64,000 nt of DNA from Nymphaea colorata (lineage: Eukaryota; Streptophyta; Magnoliopsida; Nymphaeales; Nymphaeaceae): contig NC_045149.1 in the NCBI RefSeq assembly GCF_008831285.2, positions 22,636,535 through 22,700,534 on the forward strand. The letters run 5' to 3'. The notes beneath the pieces are model-generated. The model made no database searches and was not told where the DNA came from. It worked only from the letters and a program-made list of their open reading frames with translations. Position 1 is the first letter of the stretch. Each line of letters starts with the position of its first letter. This document shows positions 35,601 to 42,698 of the stretch, in pieces. A program made the position numbers and the translations under genes.

Positions 35601-35811
35601 CAGCGCCATGATCGGCAACCAGCTTTTTGGACTGAGGCAGAGCCTGATGAATGGTGGGACTCGTCGGAGAATAAGGCGGCGCCCCACACCTCTTGCGATC
35701 AAGAAGAGCCTTGGCGGCCCTGTAGTTTTGGCTGATCCGGGCTCGTTGTTCTGAGCTTATACCCCCACCCCCAGACCGCCCTGCCGCTGCCCGGTGTTCC
35801 ACTTCCCCCAT
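2399..35811 (-). CDS. SRS2-like ATP-dependent DNA helicase (UvrD/Rep family), incomplete at 3' end
   Basis: This is a superfamily 1A 3'-5' DNA helicase, expected to act in the nucleus in recombination and repair. Coding exons on the - strand, in transcript order: 35573-35811, at least one unresolved exon, 30814-31713, 30631-30672, 30367-30530, 16442-16646, 13507-13563, 13304-13409, 13086-13219, 12875-12949, 12609-12734, 8724-8842, 8558-8641, 6424-6537, 6213-6313, 5011-5077, 3901-3951, 2399-2476. Motifs seen: Walker A GPGSGK (motif I), [18 protein letters not shown] (Ia), [10 protein letters not shown] (II), VVGDEDQ with SIFSFNGAD (III), and QKNYRSTR (IV). Residue order matches the plant SRS2-like family (Arabidopsis At4g25120 from memory). 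Motifs V and VI should lie left of position 1. Reading phase is consistent across all placed junctions except 12609 to 8842. Introns are swollen by transposons. Confidence 0.9.
2611..2936. mobile_element. hAT-type MITE, 326 bp, in a helicase intron
   Basis: The left end is CTAGGTCACATGGGTAT and the right end, inverted, is CTATGAAACACGGGTAC. Both are flanked by the perfect 8-bp duplication CATATACT (2603-2610 and 2937-2944), the size made by hAT transposases. There is no coding capacity. The ends match the MITEs at 9855-10193 and 20271-28083. The interior includes a (TAA)n run and GGGTAC-type repeats near both ends. Confidence 0.85.
7271..7312. repeat. (GT)n microsatellite
   Basis: About 20 uninterrupted TG/GT units lie in the helicase intron between exons 8558-8641 and 6424-6537. 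The repeat is likely polymorphic. Confidence 0.95.
9855..10193. mobile_element. hAT-type MITE, 339 bp, in a helicase intron
   Basis: The right end, inverted, reads CTATGACACATGGATACGGG and the left end reads CAATGGAACATGG. Flanks are GATGTAGT (9847-9854) and GAAGTAGT (10194-10201), an 8-bp duplication with one mismatch. Both subterminal regions carry GGGTGTGGGTGCG-type repeats. It belongs to the same family as 2611-2936 but is more diverged, so it is probably an older insertion. Confidence 0.72.
10721..11110. repeat. Probable truncated member of the CTATGTCACA MITE family plus purine-rich repeat
   Basis: CTATGTCACATGGGTCC at 10721 matches the left terminus of the MITEs at 2611 and 9855. No matching right end or 8-bp duplication (expected ATTTTCAG) was found. 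A purine-rich run (about 10935-11020) follows, then a CAGCAGCACCCGA segment that recurs near 33020. The region looks like two overlapping or broken repeats, with no gene. Confidence 0.45.
12609..13563 (-). CDS. SRS2-like helicase, five exons carrying motifs II, III and IV
   Basis: Exons are 13507-13563 ([19 protein letters not shown]), 13304-13409 ([20 protein letters not shown]), 13086-13219 ([19 protein letters not shown] and ITVVGDEDQ), 12875-12949 ([20 protein letters not shown]) and 12609-12734 ([11 protein letters not shown] onward). The Mg-binding DE of motif II is present. Motif III reads GDED rather than the usual GDDD, a conservative change. The last exon ends near GGATCTAAA at 12609, where no GT donor follows and the frame meets TGA. 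A possible minor-spliceosome donor, ATATCCTG, starts there. Confidence 0.85.
14505..15368. repeat. TATCGTA-rich repeat, possible non-autonomous DNA transposon
   Basis: Clusters of GTATCGTA / GATACA words occur at both ends (14520-14600 and 15185-15360) in inverted orientation around an A/T-rich middle. A 15-base arm around ACCACCTGTTTGCGATACAG can fold back locally. Outer ends and a target duplication were not resolved. The region lies in the helicase intron between exons 16442-16646 and 13507-13563. Confidence 0.4.
15965..16290. repeat. CCTAGG/CCTAAG-rich repeat in a helicase intron
   Basis: The left part has GGCGGCAACCTAAGCACC and GGCACCTAGGTGG. The right part has AGGTCTGCCTAGTGC in inverted sense. 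The arrangement resembles subterminal repeats of a small DNA transposon. No clear duplication was seen. Nothing coding was recognised. Confidence 0.3.
16442..16646 (-). CDS. SRS2-like helicase, exon downstream of the giant intron
   Basis: The acceptor is CTATTAG|GTTTCA and the donor is GCAATG|GTGAGT. The phase completes the split Lys codon of exon 30367-30530. It encodes [19 protein letters not shown], a Lys-rich insert, and [13 protein letters not shown], all matching the family order between motifs Ia and II. The exon is intact, so the nested transposons have not destroyed the coding sequence. Confidence 0.88.
17232..17483 (-). repeat. 3' LTR of the copia element
   Basis: TGTAGAAACAG to GTCAACA on the + strand, 252 bp. 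On the element strand it begins TGTTGACATG and ends TTTCTACA. The pol stop codon TGA lies within its first bases. Confidence 0.95.
17478..19461 (-). pseudogene. Copia reverse transcriptase / RNase H
   Basis: An open stretch from 19256 to 17478 shows [44 protein letters not shown] and YCDNKST blocks, ending LEGDC. The upstream linker (19461-19075) is in another frame, so a frameshift lies near 19080-19260. The linker carries three tandem 13-residue [13 protein letters not shown]-type units (39-bp repeats at 19318-19430). It is closely similar to the copy at 19-1554 and is not expected to be functional as a polyprotein. Confidence 0.88.
17484..17495 (-). other. Copia polypurine tract
   Basis: On the - strand it reads CTTGAGGGGGAT, directly before the 3' LTR. 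It primes plus-strand DNA synthesis. The left copia copy has the same tract with GAG in place of GAT. Confidence 0.85.
19488..20262 (-). pseudogene. Copia integrase, core and C-terminal part, broken
   Basis: On the - strand the integrase core is recognisable as HSDVWGP (first catalytic Asp) and [10 protein letters not shown] (second Asp). It is followed by in-frame stops and shifts before the conserved ...[20 protein letters not shown] stretch that contains the catalytic Glu. A 33-bp tandem duplication (19888-19920 and 19921-19953) lies inside the region. An open piece (19838-19488) continues with [19 protein letters not shown]. The 20271-28083 insertion separates it from the zinc-binding N-terminal part. 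Confidence 0.85.
22278..23322 (+). mobile_element. hAT-type element carrying a captured V-ATPase gene fragment
   Basis: The ends are TAGGCCTGGGCATCGGGT and, inverted, TAGGGCTGGGCGTCGGGT. They are flanked by the perfect 8-bp duplication GTGCATGC (22270-22277 and 23323-23330). The target block GCATGTGCATGCTAGAATTG is seen uninterrupted at about 21990 and 25030. Inside are a duplicated subterminal unit (GGTACCGGGCCTGTCC at about 22292 and 22336), a 5'-UTR-like stretch, the V-ATPase subunit D fragment, and a purine-rich run (about 23020-23240). No transposase is present, so it is a non-autonomous, gene-capturing (Pack-type) element. Confidence 0.85.
22730..23009 (+). pseudogene. VHA-D: Captured fragment of V-type ATPase subunit D
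   Basis: Starting from ATG at 22730, the three + frames together show the conserved N-terminal half of vacuolar ATPase central-stalk subunit D. First comes [20 protein letters not shown], then (after a shift near 22810-22830) [11 protein letters not shown], then (after another shift near 22870) [20 protein letters not shown] with [13 protein letters not shown]. The normal subunit is about 260 residues; only about the first 100 are represented and a segment before MKTS is missing. Sequence upstream from about 22435 resembles a captured 5' UTR. The region is not translatable as one protein. Confidence 0.85.
23410..26438 (+). mobile_element. Long solo LTR B (3029 bp), inserted in solo LTR A
   Basis: It begins TGTAACGCTC, ends GGTGTTACA, and is flanked by AGAGG (23405-23409 and 26439-26443). 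Its start (GGTCGGGTCAGGACCC), middle and end (GCTTTATGTTTAGAAAA) match LTR A in the same order and orientation. The duplicated target lies in the LTR A sequence GTGCACTAGAGGGCATCAT, equivalent to a segment of LTR B near 25107. It contains only short frames, none resembling a known protein. Confidence 0.8.
28092..28650 (-). pseudogene. Copia protease and GAG-pre-integrase / integrase zinc region
   Basis: The frame shows [13 protein letters not shown], the aspartic protease active site, then [14 protein letters not shown], then the HERLGHLPF part of the HHCC zinc domain and SCDVRHLAK. The last motif is normally C-x-x-C; here the second Cys is Arg, so zinc binding is probably lost. The frame is cut at the transposon junction and the copy is not functional. 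Confidence 0.85.
28651..29840 (-). other. Copia 5' region without recognisable gag
   Basis: The region lies between the primer-binding site and the protease motif. A gag frame with a CCHC knuckle would be expected here, but neither strand shows one. Only short, low-complexity frames rich in Ser, Arg and Pro occur. The sequence just before the protease frame (CTATTTTAGTGATATTTCGTG) looks more like a splice or deletion junction than coding sequence. Gag was probably replaced or has decayed. Confidence 0.5.
29841..29854 (-). other. Copia primer-binding site
   Basis: On the - strand it reads TGGTATCAGAGCCA, directly abutting the 5' LTR. This is the usual complement to the 3' end of plant initiator methionine tRNA in copia elements. 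Confidence 0.92.
29855..30106 (-). repeat. 5' LTR of the copia element
   Basis: It has the same length and order as the 17232-17483 copy, with roughly 95% identity by hand count. It is directly followed on the element strand by the primer-binding site. Confidence 0.95.
30367..30672 (-). CDS. SRS2-like helicase, exons 30631-30672 and 30367-30530 (motif Ia)
   Basis: The 42-nt exon encodes [14 protein letters not shown] and has a GC donor (GGAG|GCAAGT), a non-canonical but known donor type. The 164-nt exon encodes [20 protein letters not shown] onward and the segment [18 protein letters not shown]. It ends at GAGAA|GTACGT. The next exon is 13.7 kb away because the copia cluster 17232-30106 lies in this intron. 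Without the insertion the intron would be about 0.84 kb. Confidence 0.88.
30814..31713 (-). CDS. SRS2-like helicase, long exon ending in Walker A
   Basis: The acceptor is TTTTCACAG|CTGAAG at 31713 and the donor is GGAAAG|GTTTGA at 30814, giving 300 codons. The exon opens with a Cys pair (FCRRCKSS) that could bind metal. A long, low-conservation acidic/Ser-rich linker follows. The exon ends with the conserved helicase start: LNDMQREA, then [12 protein letters not shown]. The break directly after the Walker A lysine is followed by the 42-nt exon that begins TSTIVGRVL. Confidence 0.88.
32571..32626. repeat. (TA)n microsatellite
   Basis: About 28 uninterrupted TA units, in the unresolved 5' intron region of the helicase gene. 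Confidence 0.95.
32860..33140. repeat. Purine-rich repeat related to 10935-11110
   Basis: A long AG-rich run (GAGAGAGGGAGGAGAG...) is followed by GTAGTCAGCAGCACCTGA and CACTCGCATCGCATAG. The same order, purine run then GGTCAGCAGCACCCGA and CGATGCGAGTGC, occurs at 10935-11100. This suggests a dispersed element family. Ends were not resolved. Confidence 0.4.
33560..34362. repeat. GACTCGG-rich inverted repeat element, probably a MITE
   Basis: The left end is CAATGTTTAAAAACTCGCTCGG. The right end, inverted, is CAATGTTTTAAAACCCAATGACTTGG. ACTCGG/CGAGTC words cluster inside both ends around an A/T-rich core. No matching 8-bp flank was found, so the copy is old. It lies in the helicase 5' intron. 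Confidence 0.45.
35573..35811 (-). CDS. SRS2-like helicase, first coding exon
   Basis: The ATG is at 35811 and the donor is CCAG|GTGATT at 35573. The 79 codons plus two bases encode a Gly-rich start followed by [17 protein letters not shown]. This matches the N-terminal block of plant SRS2-like helicases from memory. The exon ends in phase 2. The next placed exon (30814-31713) begins in phase 0, so at least one exon of length 1 modulo 3 is missing between them. The start is the first Met in an otherwise stop-bounded frame; transcript data are needed to exclude an upstream start. Confidence 0.7.
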
Positions 35812-36663
35812 TTTATCGGTCTCATCACACGCCTCCGTTCCCTATCGAGTAGCAGGATTTAACAACAATGGGCAGGAAGATGAAAAGAGCAGGAAACTCA
35901 TTATTCCCTTTTCCACTGCCCTTTCTTCCAACTTCGCGAATAAATGACACTGGTTTTTGGCTGCCGTGCCTTCTGTCGCCGTCATGAAACCGTAAACCTC
36001 CGCCGTCTAGTCTAACCTTCGACTCCGGGAACCTCCTTCGCTAGCGAAGCTCCGCCATGAAAATGGCGGAAGAGACAGGTCGATGAAAAGGAGGGAAACG
36101 GGAAACGTTCGAAACGGGGCTAATGCCGCCAAGAGTGCGTCACGCGCATAAAATAACGTCCCTTTTGGCAAGCTTCGTGCCCAAGCCACAACGTAGGCGT
36201 GCAAATGGATCGGGTCTAGGGTTTCTTGTTATTGGTCACAAATCGGATCCGGATCCATTAGTGCTTAACTGTTTGTGTTTTGGTCAGATCTGGATCGGAT
36301 CCGTTCGCAGCTCTACTGGTCATGGTTGCCTCGTGACCAAAATGGATAGGATCTTGAATGTTGAACTGATTTAGACCCGATTCCTTCGCACCCTTGCCTT
36401 TTGGTAAGGACAAAGTTAAGTGGTGAGGATGTGGTTTAAATATTTAGTCGAATTTTAATATTTAAGAGAGAGTATATTTGATAAGCATGTTGGACTTGAT
36501 AAATTCTTAGTATTAGCAATGTAAAAAATATCCACAATTACAAAATATTGTGTTCACTATAATACTAGTTGATATATATTGTGTATCGATATAGTTTTAA
36601 ATGATAAACTTGCATATCCCAAAGTTTTTTCCGGCAATACTAAAACATGAAAGGCTCTCTCTG

Positions 36664-36702
36664 TCTCTCTCTCTATATATATATATAGAGAGAGAGAGAG
36701 AG
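36664..36702. repeat. Palindromic (CT)n(TA)n(GA)n microsatellite
   Basis: CTCTCTCTCTATATATAT runs directly into its own reverse complement TATAGAGAGAGAG, making a near-perfect palindrome that can form a hairpin or cruciform. Confidence 0.9.
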
Positions 36703-39092
36703 CGCCAGAGCACAGGATTTGATATAAAGAAACAAACATGTATATATACTCGTATAGATATATGTGTGTATTGTATATATGCATCTGCATTTGCGTGAAA
36801 CGGGACCTAAACAAAAGGAGTAAGGTGACAATTTGTGGAGTTTAATATTTGTGAAAACAAAAGGCAAAAAGCACACTGGAAAGCCGTGGGATGTGGGGTT
36901 TTGGTCTTGTCTTTTGCTTATTATTAAAAAACGCGCGTGTTTTTTTGTATTTTCTCAACAAAGCGACGTTTTGACTTGAAAATTGTAAAATATGAGTTTT
37001 AAATAAAGTTATGTTAGAGAGAGCAAAAAGAAACTAGATGCAACTAGATTTTTTAATGCTAATGTATCACTATGTTACTACCACTTTAGTTATAATTTTG
37101 GTTCTTCAGGTTTATTTTTAGCTATTTATTGAAAATTTTAGCATTTATTGGGAAAACTTTCACTTGTTTGAAACAAAGTCAAAGCTTGTTGAAACAAAGT
37201 CAAAGCTTGGTGCAAAAAGCAAAAATAAGTGATTCGTTTTTAGCCATTATAAAACCGATTTTTGAACCATTTTCACGCTCATGTCACGTCGAGGTATTGC
37301 AAAAGAAAAAAATGCAAAATCTGATCCAATTTATCTTGATAACGCATCGTTTGATAAACCCTAGATGCTGTCGAAGTAAAAGATCGTCAACAATGGCGTT
37401 CTAGTGTGTTGTAGATTATTATCTAAGACTTGTATCAGGAGTGGAGCCAGCAGTTTTTTTTAGAGGGCCTGAATAGTATACTCAAATTTTGCATGGGAGC
37501 CAACCCAACCTTGGAGAGGAACATGCTATTCAGCCTTGAATAGTATATTTTTCGGATATGTACATCGACGCAGTCTTGGACTCTGGAGGCAATGACAAAT
37601 AGAGAGTTTCGGCTTCGAGTGTCACAATCGTATTCTTCTCCTTTTGCCTGAATATAAAATCCTATTCGCTTAAAGTTGCCTTTTGTAATTAAAACAATTC
37701 ATACAAAAATTATTCACATATCATGTATGTAACGTGTAACAAACATTAGGTATCATGGTTCAGCCATGACGACTAAGTTCTGTTTCGGGGCTTGTCATGC
37801 ACCTTTAAAAATGTCGATCATTCAGTTCAGTTTTGTAGGAATATCAATAAATTCAATTTAGATCCGATATCTAACCAAATTACAAGAAAAAAAATTGGAT
37901 ATGGGATAAATTTTGATGGTCGATTAAGAATTTAGAAAAAATGTGTGATAATATATATATATACATACATACATATATGTATATATATACATATGATAAA
38001 ATATGTGTCTATACGAATCCAATCCGTTCATATCTTTACCTGTCCCACTATAATATCAAGTGTGAACAAAACAAATAATTGATCATAAGAATACTATGAC
38101 TATTCACATGTGATGTTTTGTTAGTTGTGAAAGTTATTCACAAGAACCAGCACAGGAGCAATACCGACATTTACGGTGCGGCACAGGGACATGCCAATAT
38201 TGGTGACTGCCCCCACAAGGCCACATAATTTGTCCTTTTTATATATAGATACTCACTAACTTTTACTTATTTATACATAGGTGGACCCTAAAGTTTAAAA
38301 TTTAAACTACCCCTCAACCAAAAAATTTTGTTCCGCCATTGATGCAGAAAATGGATTATGGTGTATTAAAGGAGATTCATAAAAAAAAAAGTGGATGTAA
38401 AGCAAATAAAACGGGAAATTGCTGCATAATGTCCAAATAATACGAGGCTTCCAAAACGCCTTTATAATAGTCATAATGTCCACCTCAAGATTGTGAAATA
38501 AGACTAAAAAAACCAAACGCCTGGCCTCCAAAGAAGCAAATTATTTATCTGATCTTGATATTCCACCAAAAAATGAACAGCCATATAGCAAAAAAAGAAA
38601 ACAAAAGAAAAAAAAAACGTCGTCTTTTCAACCTTTGTATAGAGAGAGAGTATAAGTGTTAATATATTATTTTACGAATGGTGAGAATGTAATTGGAGTA
38701 GATACATATGGAATAAGTGAACCCAAATATCACGTGGTTTGTCTCGTCCCATTTTAGAGTCCAGCTAGTTTTTTTTTGTATTAAATTGCATAGGTACCGT
38801 CTAGAGCGAAGGTTGAGCGAAAGCTAGTAAAGTGAAGTACTATTTATACTTAATAGAAAAAACAATAATTATAATAGATGTTAATGAAAAAGTTAAAAAC
38901 AACAACACTACTTGTTTGTTAATGGGCCGACAAGGGGTTGGCAATCAGCCAAACGGGCTCATGATGATCTTTAGCTAAGGTCAATGACATAGTCAGAAAA
39001 ATTTTCCGAATTCATAAGTTTTTATATTTGTGCACTTATTATTACATTTACATGTATAACAAAGTAAATATTAAAAGAAAATTAAGAAGTAC

Positions 39093-39330
39093 CATAGTTG
39101 GCACTTACTTAGTTGGTTCGGGATCGATCGAGTCAGTTTGAATTGTTAGAAAATCTAGACACGAGTCAAGATTGGTTCGGTTTCCTTAACTCACCCCGAC
39201 TCGTCTTAACTCACCTAATTCAGGTTATTTTAAAACTCAATTGAATTAATGAATGAATTGATTCGTTCATATTTGTTGCTAATCAAAATTTAAGTTATTT
39301 TAAAACTCGACTTGAAAACCGACGAGTGAA
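39093..39330. repeat. Truncated CATAGTTGGC / ACTCG-rich repeat
   Basis: It starts CATAGTTGGCACTTACTTAG and is followed by repeated GAGTCAG, ACTCACC and GACTCGTC words. It has the same terminus as the MITE at 49432-49700. The right end is missing. It lies just upstream of the TMEM135-like gene and could overlap its promoter. Confidence 0.45.
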
Positions 39331-39544
39331 CGGATTCGATCATATCATATCTGCGAACCGAAGTTCGAAACACGGGTTTGCCAATTCTGCCCGATGTAGC
39401 ACTGCTGCCGCGAGCTTCAGTTTCTTGTAAAGTCCGTCCGGGTAACCACCAGCAGCTAGGAACGGGGGAAGGAGGAACGGGAGCCCTCTCGTCCCCGTCG
39501 ATTTCAAATGCGGCGGCGTCAGCAGGCATCCATCTTCTCCCGCG

Positions 39545-42500
39545 ATGCCCTCCCCGCGCGCCTCCCGCTCGCTGTCTACGCCGGCGGCGCTGGGCGGCGC
39601 CGACGGGGCGGGGGAAGGTGATTCGGCCCAGCGCAGGGCGCGAGAGGCGGAGGAGCTACTTCGCGAAGCGCTCCGTCGGCAGTCGGAGCGTCCCCAGCCG
39701 CCCGATCGCGGCCTCCCGGCGTCGTCGACCCATCGGTGCGATCGCCACCCGGATGAGTCGTGCGTCGCCCACGCCGTCGGCAACCTCTGCCAGAGCTTCC
39801 TCCTCTCCTATGGCGTTAGGGTCGGAGTGGGGATCCTGCTCCGCGCCTTCAAGCTTGCGCGGCGTCATTCCTACTCCTCCCTACTCGATTTGAAGGTCCG
39901 TAATCGGAAAAGTTGCCTTGTTCCTTTTGATTTTGTTCCCGTTACTGGGAATTCCTTCATCTTAGGATTTCGTCGTGCTTGGGGATAACGCAGAAGTAGC
40001 TTGCACGATTATTATGCTTGATGAATATGTGGATTCTGAATTCGGATTTCAGGATAACAGAAATCGAATATTGGGAAAATTTCAGAGAAATTGGAACATT
40101 TGAATTGGTTGTTTGATCGTTAGGTATTCACGTATACAATTCATGCGACGGGTTAATCTGGGCTTTAAACGGAAATTAAGCAGATCAGTTAATTCCAATA
40201 AGTTAGGGATTGTCGCCTTGTTTAGGATTATCTGCTTCTGACCACATGGGATGAGTTAGTAGTGAGATAAAAATCTTCTATCGAATTTATGACACCTAAA
40301 GGGCAAAGGCATGTGAACATATCTATGATGTCAGCAGACCATTTTTTTCTTAGTGTCATAAAGATCAATTGGCTACTAAGTAGTACGGAACCGTAGATTT
40401 TGAAGCTAAAACCGTGCTTCGTAGGTACATAAATGTGAAATGGCTACATTTCTTTTGAGTATATACATGAATGCTTCAACGCGCATTACATGTTTGAGTG
40501 AATGTATAATATAAAATTCTTGATAACCTGAAGAGTGAAGGATTGTTTAACTAGAATACATAGTTGTGAGTTGGTTGATCGTTTGTTCTATAAAACTTTA
40601 TTTTTGCTCTGGTACTTATGTTTCTTTTGTTTTTGGTTTTTGCAGCAACTCGTGTCTGAGAAAGACTTGATAGTAAGAGAGGAAGCATGCCGCATTGGGT
40701 TGCTTTTTGGTGGATTCACGGGCTCCTACCATGCTCTTAGATGTTTGCTTAGGAGAATGAGGAAAAAAGAGCGACCTTCTAATGCGTAAGTATTTACTTT
40801 CATGGGACACCTGTTCTTTTCCTTTTCTTCATTTTCTTATTTATCGGCTTCACACTTTGGGAGGACATGGGAGTATAAGAAGGTCATGGGTCCTTTCCAA
40901 CTTTTAAGCAATTATACTTTTTTACATGCTTAACAAGTTCTACTCACTAGTGAGTTCGAGCTTGTTTGATTGTTGGGCTCAAAGTCGGTCATAGTTCCCT
41001 AGACTTTAGGCTATTCAAGATATTCCAATGGATGTGCTTCCTCCCTTGGTTAAAGTGTGCAATTTCTTATTTCTGGTGTTGTGTTATGGCATTATGCTTG
41101 TTGTAAACTCATTTTTTTTTCTTTAGTGGTATTTGCTTGTTTTGAGATATTACTTTGGCACCATGCTTCTTTATTAACATGAAAAGACATTAATGAAGGA
41201 TGAAACAGGGTTTTAGCAGGAATGGTTGCTGGTTTATCAGTTCTAGCATTAGATGACTCTAGTCGAAGGCGCACTCTTGCACTTTATCTTCTAGCTAGGC
41301 TTTCACAGGTGGAGCTCTGGATTTCTACCTCATTTCCTATTGACTTGTTGTTTGTTAGCTAGCTTGTTCCAGTTTGGTTGTTGTGCTGAATTTCTGATTT
41401 TTCTTTTATTACTTGTTTTTGTAGTGTGCATATAATTCAGCTAAATCAAATAATAAATTTCACTTTTGGGGAAGTCAATGGGGGCACGGTGATTCTTTGC
41501 TATTTGCTTTAGCTTGCAGCCAGGTGAGATGAAATTGAACAGTCATAAAGGTACTTAGTTCATTTAATTGAGCCTATGGTTGACTTGATTAATGTAATGC
41601 TATCACTTTGTGGGAAAGTGTTGCTTTAATAAAGTCTGGATGTTTCAATTTTTGTACGTCAGACTTTCTATTAGACTCAGGATTGTTATCAAAGTAATGA
41701 TGTCCATTTCATTGTCATATTACGTATTATAAAATAGTAGAGGATGCACTGTGGTAATTGGTACTGACTACTGATGGATGGCTCCCAGATTCTGGCATGC
41801 TAGGGCATCTGTGTGTGGGCATTTGTCTGGTTTATGAGCAGCAAAATTTATTAGTTTGTAACTGTTGCCTAAACTTGTGTACTTATTGGTTTTTATTTGG
41901 TTTAAAGTTATTAAAGAAAGTGGCCTTCGTATAATGCAACACCAACCAATGGCATATTTTAGATTTTTTTCTCCTTGACAAAAAAGGAGAACAAAAAGAG
42001 GAGGAAACAAATCATTCCTGGATCAAAATCCAGGTTGACATCCTTCACTTCTTTCGCCAATAAGTGGATAAAATTGCCCAAAACTTCGATGTTAGGTTCA
42101 AGCAAAGGTTCCTTAGGGTGGACATAAATTGGCCCTCAAATGCAGAAGCAGAAGGGAGCTTGAGAGAAGTCGATGTCTTTCAACTGGTAGTCCACTTGTT
42201 TCACTTTTCCTTTTGTCATGTTTACTTGTTCATTTGAATTGAAGATTCTATTTCAAACAATGGCTCAAATTAACTCTGGTTCAAAGTAGAACTGCTACAC
42301 AAAATCTGCTGTATTTTCTACCCCTACGAGATCATCAAAGACATGAGTTTGAGCTTCTCTTGTTCACATAAGTAGGTGAGGAGGGTCAAGCTGCATAATC
42401 ATAGCTTCATTCCAGAATTTGTAGATTTTATGCTTCACTTGTTTTTTAGATGGGAGGACATGTGCACTTCCTTAACAACACAAAGATGGCTAACCATGTG

Positions 42501-42657
42501 AATGTGTTAAGTGGAGCACCACCTATATGTTTGTATGTTGTACCTTTTGGTCCTTAAGTAGTTATTTATTTTCTCCTATAGTTGTAAAAATATCATGTCA
42601 GAACTTTCCTTTTCTGGAGATAATCTGGTATGTGTTGGGAAAACTGATCCCCTTTTC

Positions 42658-42698
<41 letters not shown>

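Larger units (their letters stand above)
35812..39544. other. Intergenic region between divergent helicase and TMEM135-like genes
   Basis: The two genes are transcribed away from each other, so both promoters lie here. The last few hundred bases before 35812 and 39545 are G/C-richer. Short stretches of GGATCGGGT / GGATCCGGATCC words occur near 36200-36310. The microsatellites at 36664 and about 37949-37996, and an ACTCG-rich repeat, are the only clear features. No gene was recognised. Confidence 0.6.
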
